31,068 nt of DNA from CALFMR01 sp035550595 (GTDB taxonomy: Bacteria > Acidobacteriota > Vicinamibacteria > Vicinamibacterales > SCN-69-37), in assembly GCA_035550595.1 (NCBI GenBank), contig DASZOV010000151.1, forward strand, positions 1-31,068, given 5' to 3'. Every line of letters begins with the position of its first letter. The first letter of the stretch is position 1. The notes under the pieces were generated by a model, which was not told where the DNA came from, ran no database searches, and saw only the letters and a list, made by a program, of their open reading frames with translations. Of the stretch, positions 14,621-22,179 are shown piece after piece. The translations under genes were made by a program, and so were the position numbers.

Positions 14621-15055
14621 TCATTGCGCCAGCACCTCGCGGGCGGCGACGTCCGTCCCGCCGGCGGCCGCCGGATCGGCGTCGCGCGAGACGGTGGAGG
14701 CGTGCGCGACGAGATGCGAGCCCATCGACGCGGTCACCGACGCCGTTCGCGTGTAGACCGCACGGTCGGCCGGCGTCCAGGCCCCGGTGCGGTGATCGGC
14801 CACGTAGATTCGCGCGCTCTGGGCGAGACCCGGCGAGTCGACAAGAAACTTCGTGAGGCAGCCGAGGTCGTCGAAAAACCGTGGCTCCTCGCCCGGAATC
14901 AGGACCTCCGACGCCAGGCGTGGATCACTCACCCGCATCCGGCAGTACGCGCACGTCGTGTCCGGCGTCAGGCTCGCCGGGCCGACGTCGCGTGCCTGGC
15001 AGGCGACCAACGACACGAGAAGCGCTACAACGGCGACTGCTCCCGGGCGACTCAT
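14621..15055 (-). CDS. nosL: NosL-like copper-binding lipoprotein
   Basis: The 144-residue product has a lipoprotein signal with lipobox LVAC (Cys19) and the NosL copper motif CAYCRM (Cys35, Cys38, Met40). The body has a typical FFDDLGCLTKFL segment. Family knowledge: NosL is an outer-face lipoprotein that binds Cu(I) and delivers it for NosZ maturation. The ATG overlaps the stop codon of the preceding gene by 4 nt (ATGA), which fixes the start at 15055 and implies coupled translation. It is the last gene of the nos operon. Confidence 0.88.
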   Translation of the reverse strand: MSRPGAVAVVALLVSLVACQARDVGPASLTPDTTCAYCRMRVSDPRLASEVLIPGEEPRFFDDLGCLTKFLVDSPGLAQSARIYVADHRTGAWTPADRAVYTRTASVTASMGSHLVAHASTVSRDADPAAAGGTDVAAREVLAQ

Positions 15056-15768
15056 ACGTACGGCTTCCCGGTGACGCCGTCGAGCGCGGGAAGGGTCGAC
15101 GAGATCGACGCTTTCGCGGATCGTCTCCACGCGCTCCGGTACCCGACGACGAGATGCCAGGCCGCCACGACCGCGATGCCCGTGGCAAAGGTCGCCATGA
15201 GGATCGTCCCGGCGGCCGGCATCGACTCGGTGGTGAAGTTCGCGATTTGCTTGACGCCGATCACGGCCGGCATGAACGGCTTGATCCGCAGCGCGGCATG
15301 CGGATCCAAATCGTGCCCGAACAGATACAGCCGATAGACGAACCTCGCGAAAGCGAACAGCGTGATGTAACCGGTGACGACGACCAGGTCGATGAGCGTG
15401 CGAACGTTGCCGATGGCGGCCGTCCTGAGCGCGAGGATCGCGAGCAGCCCGATCGCGAACGGCATCCAGTCGAGATCGGCGAACGCGGCGCGATCGAGGC
15501 GGCGCATGCCGATGTAGTGGTTGAGCTCGTTGATCTCGTCGACGTCGTGACCGTCGTGGCCGCCCGTCAACTTGTACGCGTAGACGTCCATCGAGAGGCC
15601 GGCTGGGTACTGCGGCGCATGCAGCGTGATGCGCCAGAGCGGCTGCGTGAAGCTCAAGAGAAGCGGCAGCACGAGCAGCGTGAGCGTGATGCGCGCGCCG
15701 AACCGGATCGGCTCGTTGAGAAAGATCTCGAACCGATCGACGAGTGAGCGAAGTCCTTTGGCCGCCAT
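15052..15768 (-). CDS. Unnamed four-helix membrane protein of the nos operon
   Basis: The 238-residue product has TM helices at about 25-41, 102-118, 125-146 and 185-210. Between TM1 and TM2 is a ~60-residue loop rich in His and Met: LHAPQYPAGLSMDVY, GGHDGHD and INELNHYIGMRRL. The loop should face the periplasm if the N-terminus is cytoplasmic. I recall similar proteins, with the APQYP and LNHYIGM motifs, annotated as hypothetical in nos clusters of other phyla; no function is established to my knowledge. Its position between nosY and nosL, 1 bp after nosY and overlapping nosL by 4 nt, argues for a role in copper delivery, sulfide or electron transfer for NosZ. Copper binding by the loop is inference. 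Confidence 0.8.
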   Translation of the reverse strand: MAAKGLRSLVDRFEIFLNEPIRFGARITLTLLVLPLLLSFTQPLWRITLHAPQYPAGLSMDVYAYKLTGGHDGHDVDEINELNHYIGMRRLDRAAFADLDWMPFAIGLLAILALRTAAIGNVRTLIDLVVVTGYITLFAFARFVYRLYLFGHDLDPHAALRIKPFMPAVIGVKQIANFTTESMPAAGTILMATFATGIAVVAAWHLVVGYRSAWRRSAKASISSTLPALDGVTGKPYV

Positions 15769-15769
15769 G

Positions 15770-16681
15770 TCAGATCACCTCCGCCCGCGCAAAGCGCCGC
15801 CGGGCGATGCCCCAGAGCACCGTGCCGAAGACAACGGGCCACGTCACGCCGGCCACGGTGAGCCAGTCGGCACCCATACGCAGCACGAGGAACACGCCCA
15901 CGGGTCCAAGCGTGTCGAGCGACCCGTCGCTTCCGGCCAGCAGCGCGAGCCGCGCCGCTTCGACCGGATTGGCCATCGCGAGCGTGACCACGGTCGGTAT
16001 CGGGATCGACCAGGCCAGCATCGATCCGATGAGCGCGAAATCGAGCACCGCGGCGCCCGTGGCCCACGCGAGCAAGACGTACACGATGGCGCGCGACGAG
16101 TCGCGCACCGTCGTCGACATCGCCAGCCCGAGGCCGACGCTGGCCCAGAGCAGCGCGGCCGAGACGGCGAGGGCGCGGGCCAGGAACGCCCACGGCACCG
16201 GCTGGCCCAGCACGACGCCGCTCACGAACGCAATCGCCGCGAACAACGCGACGAGCGGCAGGCCCAGCGCCGCGGTGCGCACGATCGTGATCGCCGCGAA
16301 GTAGTCCTCGCGCGCGGCCGGCTGACTGAGCAGGAACTCGAGCGCTCCACTCTCGCGCGCCCGGCCGACGACGAGCGCGGTGCCGGTCAGGGCGAGGAGC
16401 GGCAGCAGGAGCACGAGCGCCTGGCTGAACGACGCCAGCACGCGGCCCATGCCCGTGAAGCCGAGCACCTCCGACTCGCGCAGCCCGATGCCGGCGACGA
16501 GCAGCGCGAGCGCGAGGTAGAGCGCGCTCGACATGACGAGCCAGCGCGACCGCCTGACGTCGGCCCATTCGAGGCGCGCGATCGCGCGGATCCGCTGCAT
16601 CGTGCCGAGATCCGTGTGGACCACGACTCGGCCGGCAGCGCCGACCCGAGCATCAGCCGTCATCTCCGTTGCGCGGCTCAT
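15770..16681 (-). CDS. nosY: NosY-like ABC transporter permease
   Basis: The 303-residue product has about six TM helices. A soluble N-terminus is followed by RIRAIARLEWADVRRSRW, TM1, LLPLLALTGTALVVGRARESGALEFLLSQPAARE (the ABC-2 permease coupling region) and four further helices. Family knowledge: NosY dimerises with NosF ATPases and engages NosD in assembling the Cu-S centre of NosZ. The start is ATG 16681, which overlaps the nosF stop codon by 4 nt; an upstream extension is open but lies within nosF. Confidence 0.87.
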   Translation of the reverse strand: MSRATEMTADARVGAAGRVVVHTDLGTMQRIRAIARLEWADVRRSRWLVMSSALYLALALLVAGIGLRESEVLGFTGMGRVLASFSQALVLLLPLLALTGTALVVGRARESGALEFLLSQPAAREDYFAAITIVRTAALGLPLVALFAAIAFVSGVVLGQPVPWAFLARALAVSAALLWASVGLGLAMSTTVRDSSRAIVYVLLAWATGAAVLDFALIGSMLAWSIPIPTVVTLAMANPVEAARLALLAGSDGSLDTLGPVGVFLVLRMGADWLTVAGVTWPVVFGTVLWGIARRRFARAEVI

Positions 16682-17409
16682 GACCGTGCCTCCTGTGCCT
16701 CGACGCGCGTTCCAGAACCCTGACGCGCCGATCCGACGTGCCACCGGCCCAACCATGCGGCGGCCGGCTGGTCATCCTCGATCCGACCGTCCAAAAGCGT
16801 CACGACGCGATCGGCCAACTCGGCGACCTCGTCGGGCCGGTGCGAACTGACGAGCACGGTCGCGCCCGACAGCCGCTCGCGGCAGAGATCGAAAAAGACC
16901 GATCGCGCCGGCGCATCGAGACTCGCGGTCGGCTCGTCGAAGACGACGAGCGATGCCGGCGCGGCGAGTGCGAGCGCGACGAGAAACTTCTGCTTCATCC
17001 CGCCCGAGAGCGCGCGAAGCGGGCGGCGATCCACCAGGTCGATCGGCAATCCGAGCGCGCCCGCGACTCGCCGAATCTCGAGCGGGACAATGCCTCGCAG
17101 CGCGGCGACGACCTCGATCAGCTCTCCGACCGGCGCGCTGACGAGCGGCGCCGCCTGCGGGACGTACGTCAACCGGCTCGCAATCGACAGCCGGTCCACG
17201 AAGGGATCGATCCCGTCCACGGTGACGCCCCGGCATGGCGTGAGGCCGACGACGGCACGAACGAGCGTGGACTTGCCGGACCCGTTGGGACCCGCGAGCG
17301 CGACGCGAGCGCCGGCCGGGATCGTCAGCGTGACGTCATCCAGCGCGACGAGCGCGCCGAATCGCTTCGAGACGTTCTTCAACTGAATCCGCATGGCGCC
17401 CTCGCTCAC
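16678..17409 (-). CDS. nosF: NosF-like ABC transporter ATPase
   Basis: The 243-residue product has a complete nucleotide-binding domain: Walker A GPNGSGKST, Q-loop VPQAAPL, signature LSGGMKQK, Walker B LVVFDEPTASLD and H-loop SSHRPDE. The C-terminal tail past ~225 is long and charged. The 4-nt overlap with the end of nosD favours GTG 17409 as start, as this operon uses such overlaps repeatedly; ATG 17394, with GAGGG just upstream, is the alternative. Family knowledge: NosF powers NosDFY-dependent maturation of the catalytic copper site. Confidence 0.9.
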   Translation of the reverse strand: MSEGAMRIQLKNVSKRFGALVALDDVTLTIPAGARVALAGPNGSGKSTLVRAVVGLTPCRGVTVDGIDPFVDRLSIASRLTYVPQAAPLVSAPVGELIEVVAALRGIVPLEIRRVAGALGLPIDLVDRRPLRALSGGMKQKFLVALALAAPASLVVFDEPTASLDAPARSVFFDLCRERLSGATVLVSSHRPDEVAELADRVVTLLDGRIEDDQPAAAWLGRWHVGSARQGSGTRVEAQEARS

Positions 17410-18722
17410 CGGCCATCTCGCGCCGGCCGCATCCTCGGCGCATCGTCGACGAGCAGCGTCTCGGGCTGAAGCACCGGGAACGCGTCGGCAGCGGCGTCGA
17501 TGAACGCCATGGCTGGCGTGCCCCTAAAGAGGGCGAGCGGCGGCCGTCGCGCGATCAGCCGCGCTGATGCGTCACGAAGCGCGTAAGGCACGTCACCGAC
17601 GCCGTCTCCGTCGGCGTCATAGCCGCGATAGTCGTCGAAGTAGTTGCCATGCCAGACGACGTCTCGCGCCGAGCCGCGGCCCTCGACGGTCACGGCGGTC
17701 GCGTTGCCCTCGAAGCGGTTGTCGGCGAACGTCGTCCGCGTCTCGCTCGCGTGAAACGTCACGCCAGCGGCGCAGCCCGCGAAGAGATTGCCGCCGACGT
17801 CCAGACGATCCGTGTCCGCGAACGGCGAATGATCGATGTAGAGGCACTCGCGGTTGCGGATCAGGCGGTTGCCCAGGACGGTCACCGGGCCGGAATCCTT
17901 GAGGCCGATGCCCATGCCGTCGACCGCGCTGTTGTTCGTGATGTCGTTGTCCTCGAGCGTGATGTCGTGGGAATACATGACGAAGACGCCGACGACGTTG
18001 TGATCGAAGCGGTTCCCCGTGGCCGTGGCGCCGCGTGCGTACATGTAATGGGTCGCATAACGGCTGCGGCGAACCGTGTTACCGCGGAGCACGCTTCCCG
18101 GCGAGTACCACACGACCATGTCGCGGACGTCTTCGAGCACGTTGTCCGTCACGGTCGCGTGGCGCACCTCCCACAGGCGGACGCCGTCGCCGCGAAGGCC
18201 GTCGGGCACCGCCGCATTGCCGATCACGTGGTTGCCGGCGAAGGTGACGTTCACCGCGCGTTCCGCGACGAGGCCGAAGAGCGCGTGCACGATCGTGACG
18301 TCGCGCACCGAAACGTCGTCGGCGCCGACGTACACGGCCGCGTCCATCGTGTCGAGCCGATCGCCGCTGCCATCGATGGTCACGCCGACGATCGACACGT
18401 GAGGCGCGATGACCCGGATGGTCGAGCCAGTCGTCGACGCGATCACGGCTCGGCGGCTGCCCTGCAACGCGATCGGCCTGTCAATGACGACCGGCCCGGC
18501 ATACTGGCCGGCCGCGAGGCACAGCGTCGCGCCGTCGGACGTCGCGTCAATCGCGGCCTGCAGCGATGAGCCTGGCTCCACGTGCCGGCCGCTGCTCTGG
18601 CAATCCAGCGAGGACGCGGCGGGCGTCGCCGACGATGGACTCAGCGCGACGACCGGTCCGAGAACGGCGGCGAGGAGCCATCGCCGGACCGGCGTCGACG
18701 GGCGCGTGTGCTCGGAGCGCAT
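17406..18722 (-). CDS. nosD: NosD-like periplasmic right-handed beta-helix protein
   Basis: The 438-residue product starts with a Sec signal (RRWLLAAVLGPVVALSPSSA) and then has parallel beta-helix repeats. Family-typical stretches are GSSLQAAIDATSDGATLCLAAGQY, DMVVWYSPGSVLRGNTVRRSRYATHYMY, MYSHDITLEDNDITNNSAVDGMGIGLKDS, and the late NYFDDYRGYDADGDGVGDVPY. Family knowledge: NosD binds copper and hands it to NosZ in concert with NosFY. ATG 18722 lies 17 bp after the nosZ stop codon with GAGG upstream; the longer open frame into nosZ is spurious. Confidence 0.93.
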   Translation of the reverse strand: MRSEHTRPSTPVRRWLLAAVLGPVVALSPSSATPAASSLDCQSSGRHVEPGSSLQAAIDATSDGATLCLAAGQYAGPVVIDRPIALQGSRRAVIASTTGSTIRVIAPHVSIVGVTIDGSGDRLDTMDAAVYVGADDVSVRDVTIVHALFGLVAERAVNVTFAGNHVIGNAAVPDGLRGDGVRLWEVRHATVTDNVLEDVRDMVVWYSPGSVLRGNTVRRSRYATHYMYARGATATGNRFDHNVVGVFVMYSHDITLEDNDITNNSAVDGMGIGLKDSGPVTVLGNRLIRNRECLYIDHSPFADTDRLDVGGNLFAGCAAGVTFHASETRTTFADNRFEGNATAVTVEGRGSARDVVWHGNYFDDYRGYDADGDGVGDVPYALRDASARLIARRPPLALFRGTPAMAFIDAAADAFPVLQPETLLVDDAPRMRPARDGR

Positions 18723-18739
18723 GGCGGCCTCGAGGCGTG

Positions 18740-20677
18740 CTACTTCGGTTCGACGAGCATGTAGCCCATCATCTCGAGGTGCAGCGCCGAGCAGAACTCC
18801 GTGCAGTAGTACGGGAACACCCCGGCCCGATCGGCCACGATCGTGACGTCGGCGGTCCTGCCCGGCTCGAGGCTCAGGTTCACGTTGTATTGCCCGAGAC
18901 CGAACCCGTGCGTCGCGTCGGGAGTCTGCTCGATGTTCGTGATGTGGAAGCGGACGGTGTCGCCCTGTTTGACGGTGACGACGTCCGGCCGGAAGTGGCT
19001 GCGGACCTCGGTCATGTACACGTCCACCGTCGTGCCGTGACGTTCGATCCGGGCGTCGCTTTCGCTCGTCGTGGCGTACGGATCGGCCTGATGCGTGGAG
19101 GCGTTCTCGCCGACGGGCGCGTAGACCGGCATCGGATCGAGCTTGTCGGCGCTGATGATCTGCGCGTAGTGCGGCTCGCCGAGGCCGATGGGCAGATCCG
19201 TCACGAGCTGCATCGCGGGCCCGGTCGTGTCGATGAGCTGCATGTTCTGCGGCAGCAGCGGGCCGACGTTGTTGAACCGATCGATCGACCACTTGTCGAG
19301 CGCGATGACGTAGTGGCCCTTGGGGTGGACGGTGTCTCCCTCGGGCGTCGCCAGGTGGCCGATGTTGTAGTGCACCGGGATCGTGTCGAGGAGCTTCAGG
19401 TCCTTGAGCGACCACCGGGCGACCTTCGACTCGAGGAAGAGCGACGTGTAGCCGTTCCCCTGGTCGTCCCACTGCGTGTGCAGCGGGCCGAGACCCACCT
19501 CGACCTGTCCGGCCAGCGCCGTCTTGAAATCGATGATCGGCACGCCATACGGGTCCTTGCCGGCGAAGGTGCCCCCGTCGATCGCCTGCATGATCTTGGC
19601 GACCTCGTACACGGTCACGTGGGTGTCGAGCTTGCCGGATACCGCGAGGCGGGTGCCGTCGGGCGTCACATCGACGCCGTGCGGGCTCTTCGGCTCGGGC
19701 ACGAAGTACAGCAGGCCCTCGGTAATCGACGTCTCGAGTGGAATCACGCGCACGCCCTGAATCGTCGTCGTCTTGCCCGGCTGGGCCGCCACGGTTGCGG
19801 CCTTGCGCCAGTTGATGACGTGCAGGTAGTCCATGTCGTTCTGTGACGCGCCCGATTCGAGCGCCGGCTGCCCGTCGGCCAGGCCGCCGTGCGCGCGCTC
19901 GGTATCGAACGAGTTGAGGAACAGCCAGCCGTCACTCGCGCCCTTGCCCGCGTCGGCCAGATCCTGCATATACGGCGGAAGCTCCATGGCGAACGACTGC
20001 GCCGGATCCAGCCGCCCCTTCGCGCGGTCGAACTTCCACAGCATGACGATGCCGCGGTAGTGGTCGTTGTACTCGGCGAGCGGAGCGTAGCGGCCATCGA
20101 GCGGCACGGGATACTGGCCGCCCTCGATGACGTAGTCCGTATTCGGCGTCACGAACGTCCCGCCGTGGTCGGTGCCGAAGAGCGGCGCGTGAACGATCTG
20201 GGTCGTGACGAAGTCCTTCAGATCGATGACGGCCACGCGCGCGTTGGCCTTGTCGTTGATGAACAGGTACCTACCGTCGTAGTCGCCGTTCGTCTCGCTG
20301 AGGGCCGGATGATGCGAGTCACCCCAGGTGAGTGGATGACCTTTGGGTGAACTGTCCACCAGCATCGCGGCCGTCTGCTCGTCGAAGCCGTAGCCCTGCC
20401 ACGGCTCGGGCGTGAACACGCCGATGTACTTCAGAATCCGCATCGACGGGATCCCGATGACGAGGACCTGGCCACTGTGTCCGCCCGACGCGAACATGAC
20501 GTATGGATCGTGGCGTCCGGTGGGCGTGTACGTCTTGAGCGCGGCCGTGACGTCGGCTTCGCTCAGGTTGCGCGCTTTCATCAGCGCCTCGACCGACGCG
20601 CCGCCGTTCGACCGGCCGCCGCACGCCGCGAGCGCCGTGGTGAGGCCAAGGACCATCACTCTCGCTGCCGCTTTCAT
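18740..20677 (-). CDS. nosZ: Nitrous-oxide reductase, clade II, with a lipoprotein-type signal
   Basis: The 645-residue product reduces N2O to N2. All seven expected CuZ histidines are visible, in DSHHPALSETNG (two), GTDHGGTF, KSPHGVDV, GPLHTQWDD, NIGHLATP and GEPHYAQI. The C-terminal cupredoxin has the CuA motif CTEFCSALHLEM (Cys625, Cys629, His633, Met636) and an upstream DATHGF. The signal is Sec-type, not twin-arginine, and ends in the lipobox LAAC (Cys19). This and the ALSETNGDYDGR sequence place it in clade II. The start is ATG 20677, with TGGAGG 5-6 nt upstream. It is the second gene of an operon led by a cytochrome c, and probably membrane-anchored. Confidence 0.96.
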   Translation of the reverse strand: MKAAARVMVLGLTTALAACGGRSNGGASVEALMKARNLSEADVTAALKTYTPTGRHDPYVMFASGGHSGQVLVIGIPSMRILKYIGVFTPEPWQGYGFDEQTAAMLVDSSPKGHPLTWGDSHHPALSETNGDYDGRYLFINDKANARVAVIDLKDFVTTQIVHAPLFGTDHGGTFVTPNTDYVIEGGQYPVPLDGRYAPLAEYNDHYRGIVMLWKFDRAKGRLDPAQSFAMELPPYMQDLADAGKGASDGWLFLNSFDTERAHGGLADGQPALESGASQNDMDYLHVINWRKAATVAAQPGKTTTIQGVRVIPLETSITEGLLYFVPEPKSPHGVDVTPDGTRLAVSGKLDTHVTVYEVAKIMQAIDGGTFAGKDPYGVPIIDFKTALAGQVEVGLGPLHTQWDDQGNGYTSLFLESKVARWSLKDLKLLDTIPVHYNIGHLATPEGDTVHPKGHYVIALDKWSIDRFNNVGPLLPQNMQLIDTTGPAMQLVTDLPIGLGEPHYAQIISADKLDPMPVYAPVGENASTHQADPYATTSESDARIERHGTTVDVYMTEVRSHFRPDVVTVKQGDTVRFHITNIEQTPDATHGFGLGQYNVNLSLEPGRTADVTIVADRAGVFPYYCTEFCSALHLEMMGYMLVEPK

Positions 20678-20759
20678 GACTGCCTCCAGACACCGCTGAA
20701 TTGCCCACACACCTGCGTCTCGACACTCGACGGTCACCCGCGGGCACGGGCGCCGCGCG

Positions 20760-21191
20760 CTACGGCTCTTTGCCGAACTCGCGCACCATCGCGCGCAAGG
20801 CCGACACCACGTCGGGCTTGTCCGCGAGATCCGGATTGCCGACCATCGCGGGACTGCGTCCGACGGCGGCGCCGCCGTACACGATCGCCTTCTGGATTTC
20901 GTCGTCGGTCACCGAGGCCTGCCAGGCCTTGTCGTGGTAGTTGCGCGGCGGCGGATTGAGGCCGGCCGCGCCGGGGCCGTCGCCGTGGCCTTGCGGGCCG
21001 TGACAGGCGGTGCACCGCGAGGCGAAGATCTGCCGCGCTTCGGCCACCGCCGCTGCGCTCGCCGCCGCGCCGGCGGCGGCGGCCGCCGATCCGCCCGCTG
21101 GTGTGGCCGATCCATTCGCGCCACCGCACGCGGTCAGCCAGCCGCAGCCAGCCAACGCCACCGCCCACGCCACGTGTCTCGTCATCGCCAT
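20760..21191 (-). CDS. Lipoprotein c-type cytochrome at the head of the nos operon
   Basis: The 143-residue product has an N-terminal signal with lipobox LTAC (Cys22), an Ala/Gly-rich linker, and one haem c site CTACH (Cys60, Cys63, His64). GPQGHGDGPGAAGLNPPPRNY follows (in parts), and the likely axial Met116 is in GRSPAMVG. It resembles small class I cytochromes that donate electrons to terminal reductases. Its place directly before nosZ suggests it is the NosZ electron donor (inference). ATG 21191 has GGAGGA 6 nt upstream; the second ATG at 21185 is a less well-spaced alternative. Confidence 0.92.
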   Translation of the reverse strand: MAMTRHVAWAVALAGCGWLTACGGANGSATPAGGSAAAAAGAAASAAAVAEARQIFASRCTACHGPQGHGDGPGAAGLNPPPRNYHDKAWQASVTDDEIQKAIVYGGAAVGRSPAMVGNPDLADKPDVVSALRAMVREFGKEP

Positions 21192-21222
21192 CACGCGTCC
21201 TCCGCTGTCGACCTGAGAACAC

Positions 21223-21267
21223 GCTATAAGGACGCGCGCATTGCGCCTATGACGGGCGTCATAGGCG
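21223..21267. promoter_or_regulatory. FNR/DNR-like palindrome between nos operon and ric, with a -10 box
   Basis: A perfect palindrome, CGCCTATGACG-GG-CGTCATAGGCG, covers 21244-21267. Its core ATGAC-N4-GTCAT has the half-site and spacing of Crp/Fnr-family operators (FNR consensus TTGAT-N4-ATCAA). On the minus strand a TATAGC box (21228-21223) puts the cytochrome c transcript start near 21216, with the palindrome centred about 40 bp upstream, the class II activator position. To the right, a weak TACCGT (21285-21290) would give a ric start near 21297, also ~41 bp from the centre. Confidence 0.65.
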
Positions 21268-21368
21268 ACGGCGACGCCGCCGGCTACCGTCAATGGCCGA
21301 CGCTCGCACGTCGACCGTCGATCGATTCACGCGAACGCGATTTCCCTTCGGAACCTGGAGCATCGCCG

Positions 21369-22106
21369 ATGACCGTTCCGCCACCCTCTCAGCCGCTTCC
21401 GCGGAGGACCCTCGGCGAGATCGTCAGCGCCGACGCGAGAGCCGCGGCGGTGTTCGACCGGTTGGGTGTCGACTATTGCTGTCATGGCGACCGCACGCTG
21501 CAGGAGGCGGCGACCGATCACGGGGTGTCGTTGGCTGAGCTCGTCGGTGCGATCGCGGCGCTCGAGCCGAGAACGGCCGATCGATCGATGGACGACTGGG
21601 ACGATCTCGGCGCGCTGACGCGCCACATCGTGACGCGACATCACGCCTACGTTCGTGACGCCGTGCCGAAGATTTCCGCCTGGCTCGACACGCTCGTCGA
21701 TCGTCACGGCAGCGAACATCCCGAGATCGAGGCCGTCCGCGACACGTTCGCCGAGCTCTCAAGCCACTTGATGACGCACGCCGCCAAGGAAGAGAACATT
21801 CTCTTCCCCTACATCGAGACCCTCGCGCACGCGTCCGGGAACCGGCAGCCGTTGCCGCCGGGGCCCTTCGGGACCATCATCAATCCCATTCGCGTGATGG
21901 AGAACGATCACGAACACGCGTGCCGTCTGGCCAAGAGGCTTCGCACGCTGACCGGAAACTACGAGCCGCCCGCTGGCGCGGGCGCGACCTGCCGGCTGTG
22001 CTACGAGGAGCTCTCGCGCTTCCACGCGGATCTGCGCCGGCACGTCCATCTCGAGAACCGCGTGCTCTTCCCGCGCGCGGTCGCGCTCGAAGACGCGTTG
22101 AGCTGA
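21369..22106 (+). CDS. ric: Iron-sulfur repair di-iron protein (Ric/YtfE/ScdA)
   Basis: The 245-residue product has an N-terminal ScdA_N domain (TLGEIVSADARAAAVFDRLGVDYCCHG, with Cys37-Cys38-His39). A hemerythrin-like four-helix domain follows, with His in LTRHIVTRHHAYV, HLMTHAAKEENILFPYIE, MENDHEHA and RHVHLENRVLFPRA. Family knowledge: Ric proteins hold a non-haem di-iron centre and repair Fe-S clusters damaged by NO or oxidants. ATG 21369 has TGGAG ~9 nt upstream. It is divergent from the nos operon and shares the palindrome-bearing promoter region, fitting a joint response to nitrogen oxides. Confidence 0.94.
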   Translation: MTVPPPSQPLPRRTLGEIVSADARAAAVFDRLGVDYCCHGDRTLQEAATDHGVSLAELVGAIAALEPRTADRSMDDWDDLGALTRHIVTRHHAYVRDAVPKISAWLDTLVDRHGSEHPEIEAVRDTFAELSSHLMTHAAKEENILFPYIETLAHASGNRQPLPPGPFGTIINPIRVMENDHEHACRLAKRLRTLTGNYEPPAGAGATCRLCYEELSRFHADLRRHVHLENRVLFPRAVALEDALS

Positions 22107-22179
22107 GCGGCGCGCCGCATGTCGACTCTTCCCCTCCATCCGGCGCATCCCGAGCGCCGCGATCGACTACCATCTGCGC

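Noticed and set aside
18723..19472. Long N-terminal extension of NosD running into nosZ
   Set aside because: It lies in another frame of nosZ and is Arg-rich; ATG 18722 starts a clear Sec signal peptide.
20934..21368. Long N-terminal extension of Ric into the cytochrome c gene
   Set aside because: It is antisense to the cytochrome c gene; ATG 21369 has a ribosome-binding site and begins the family's conserved region.
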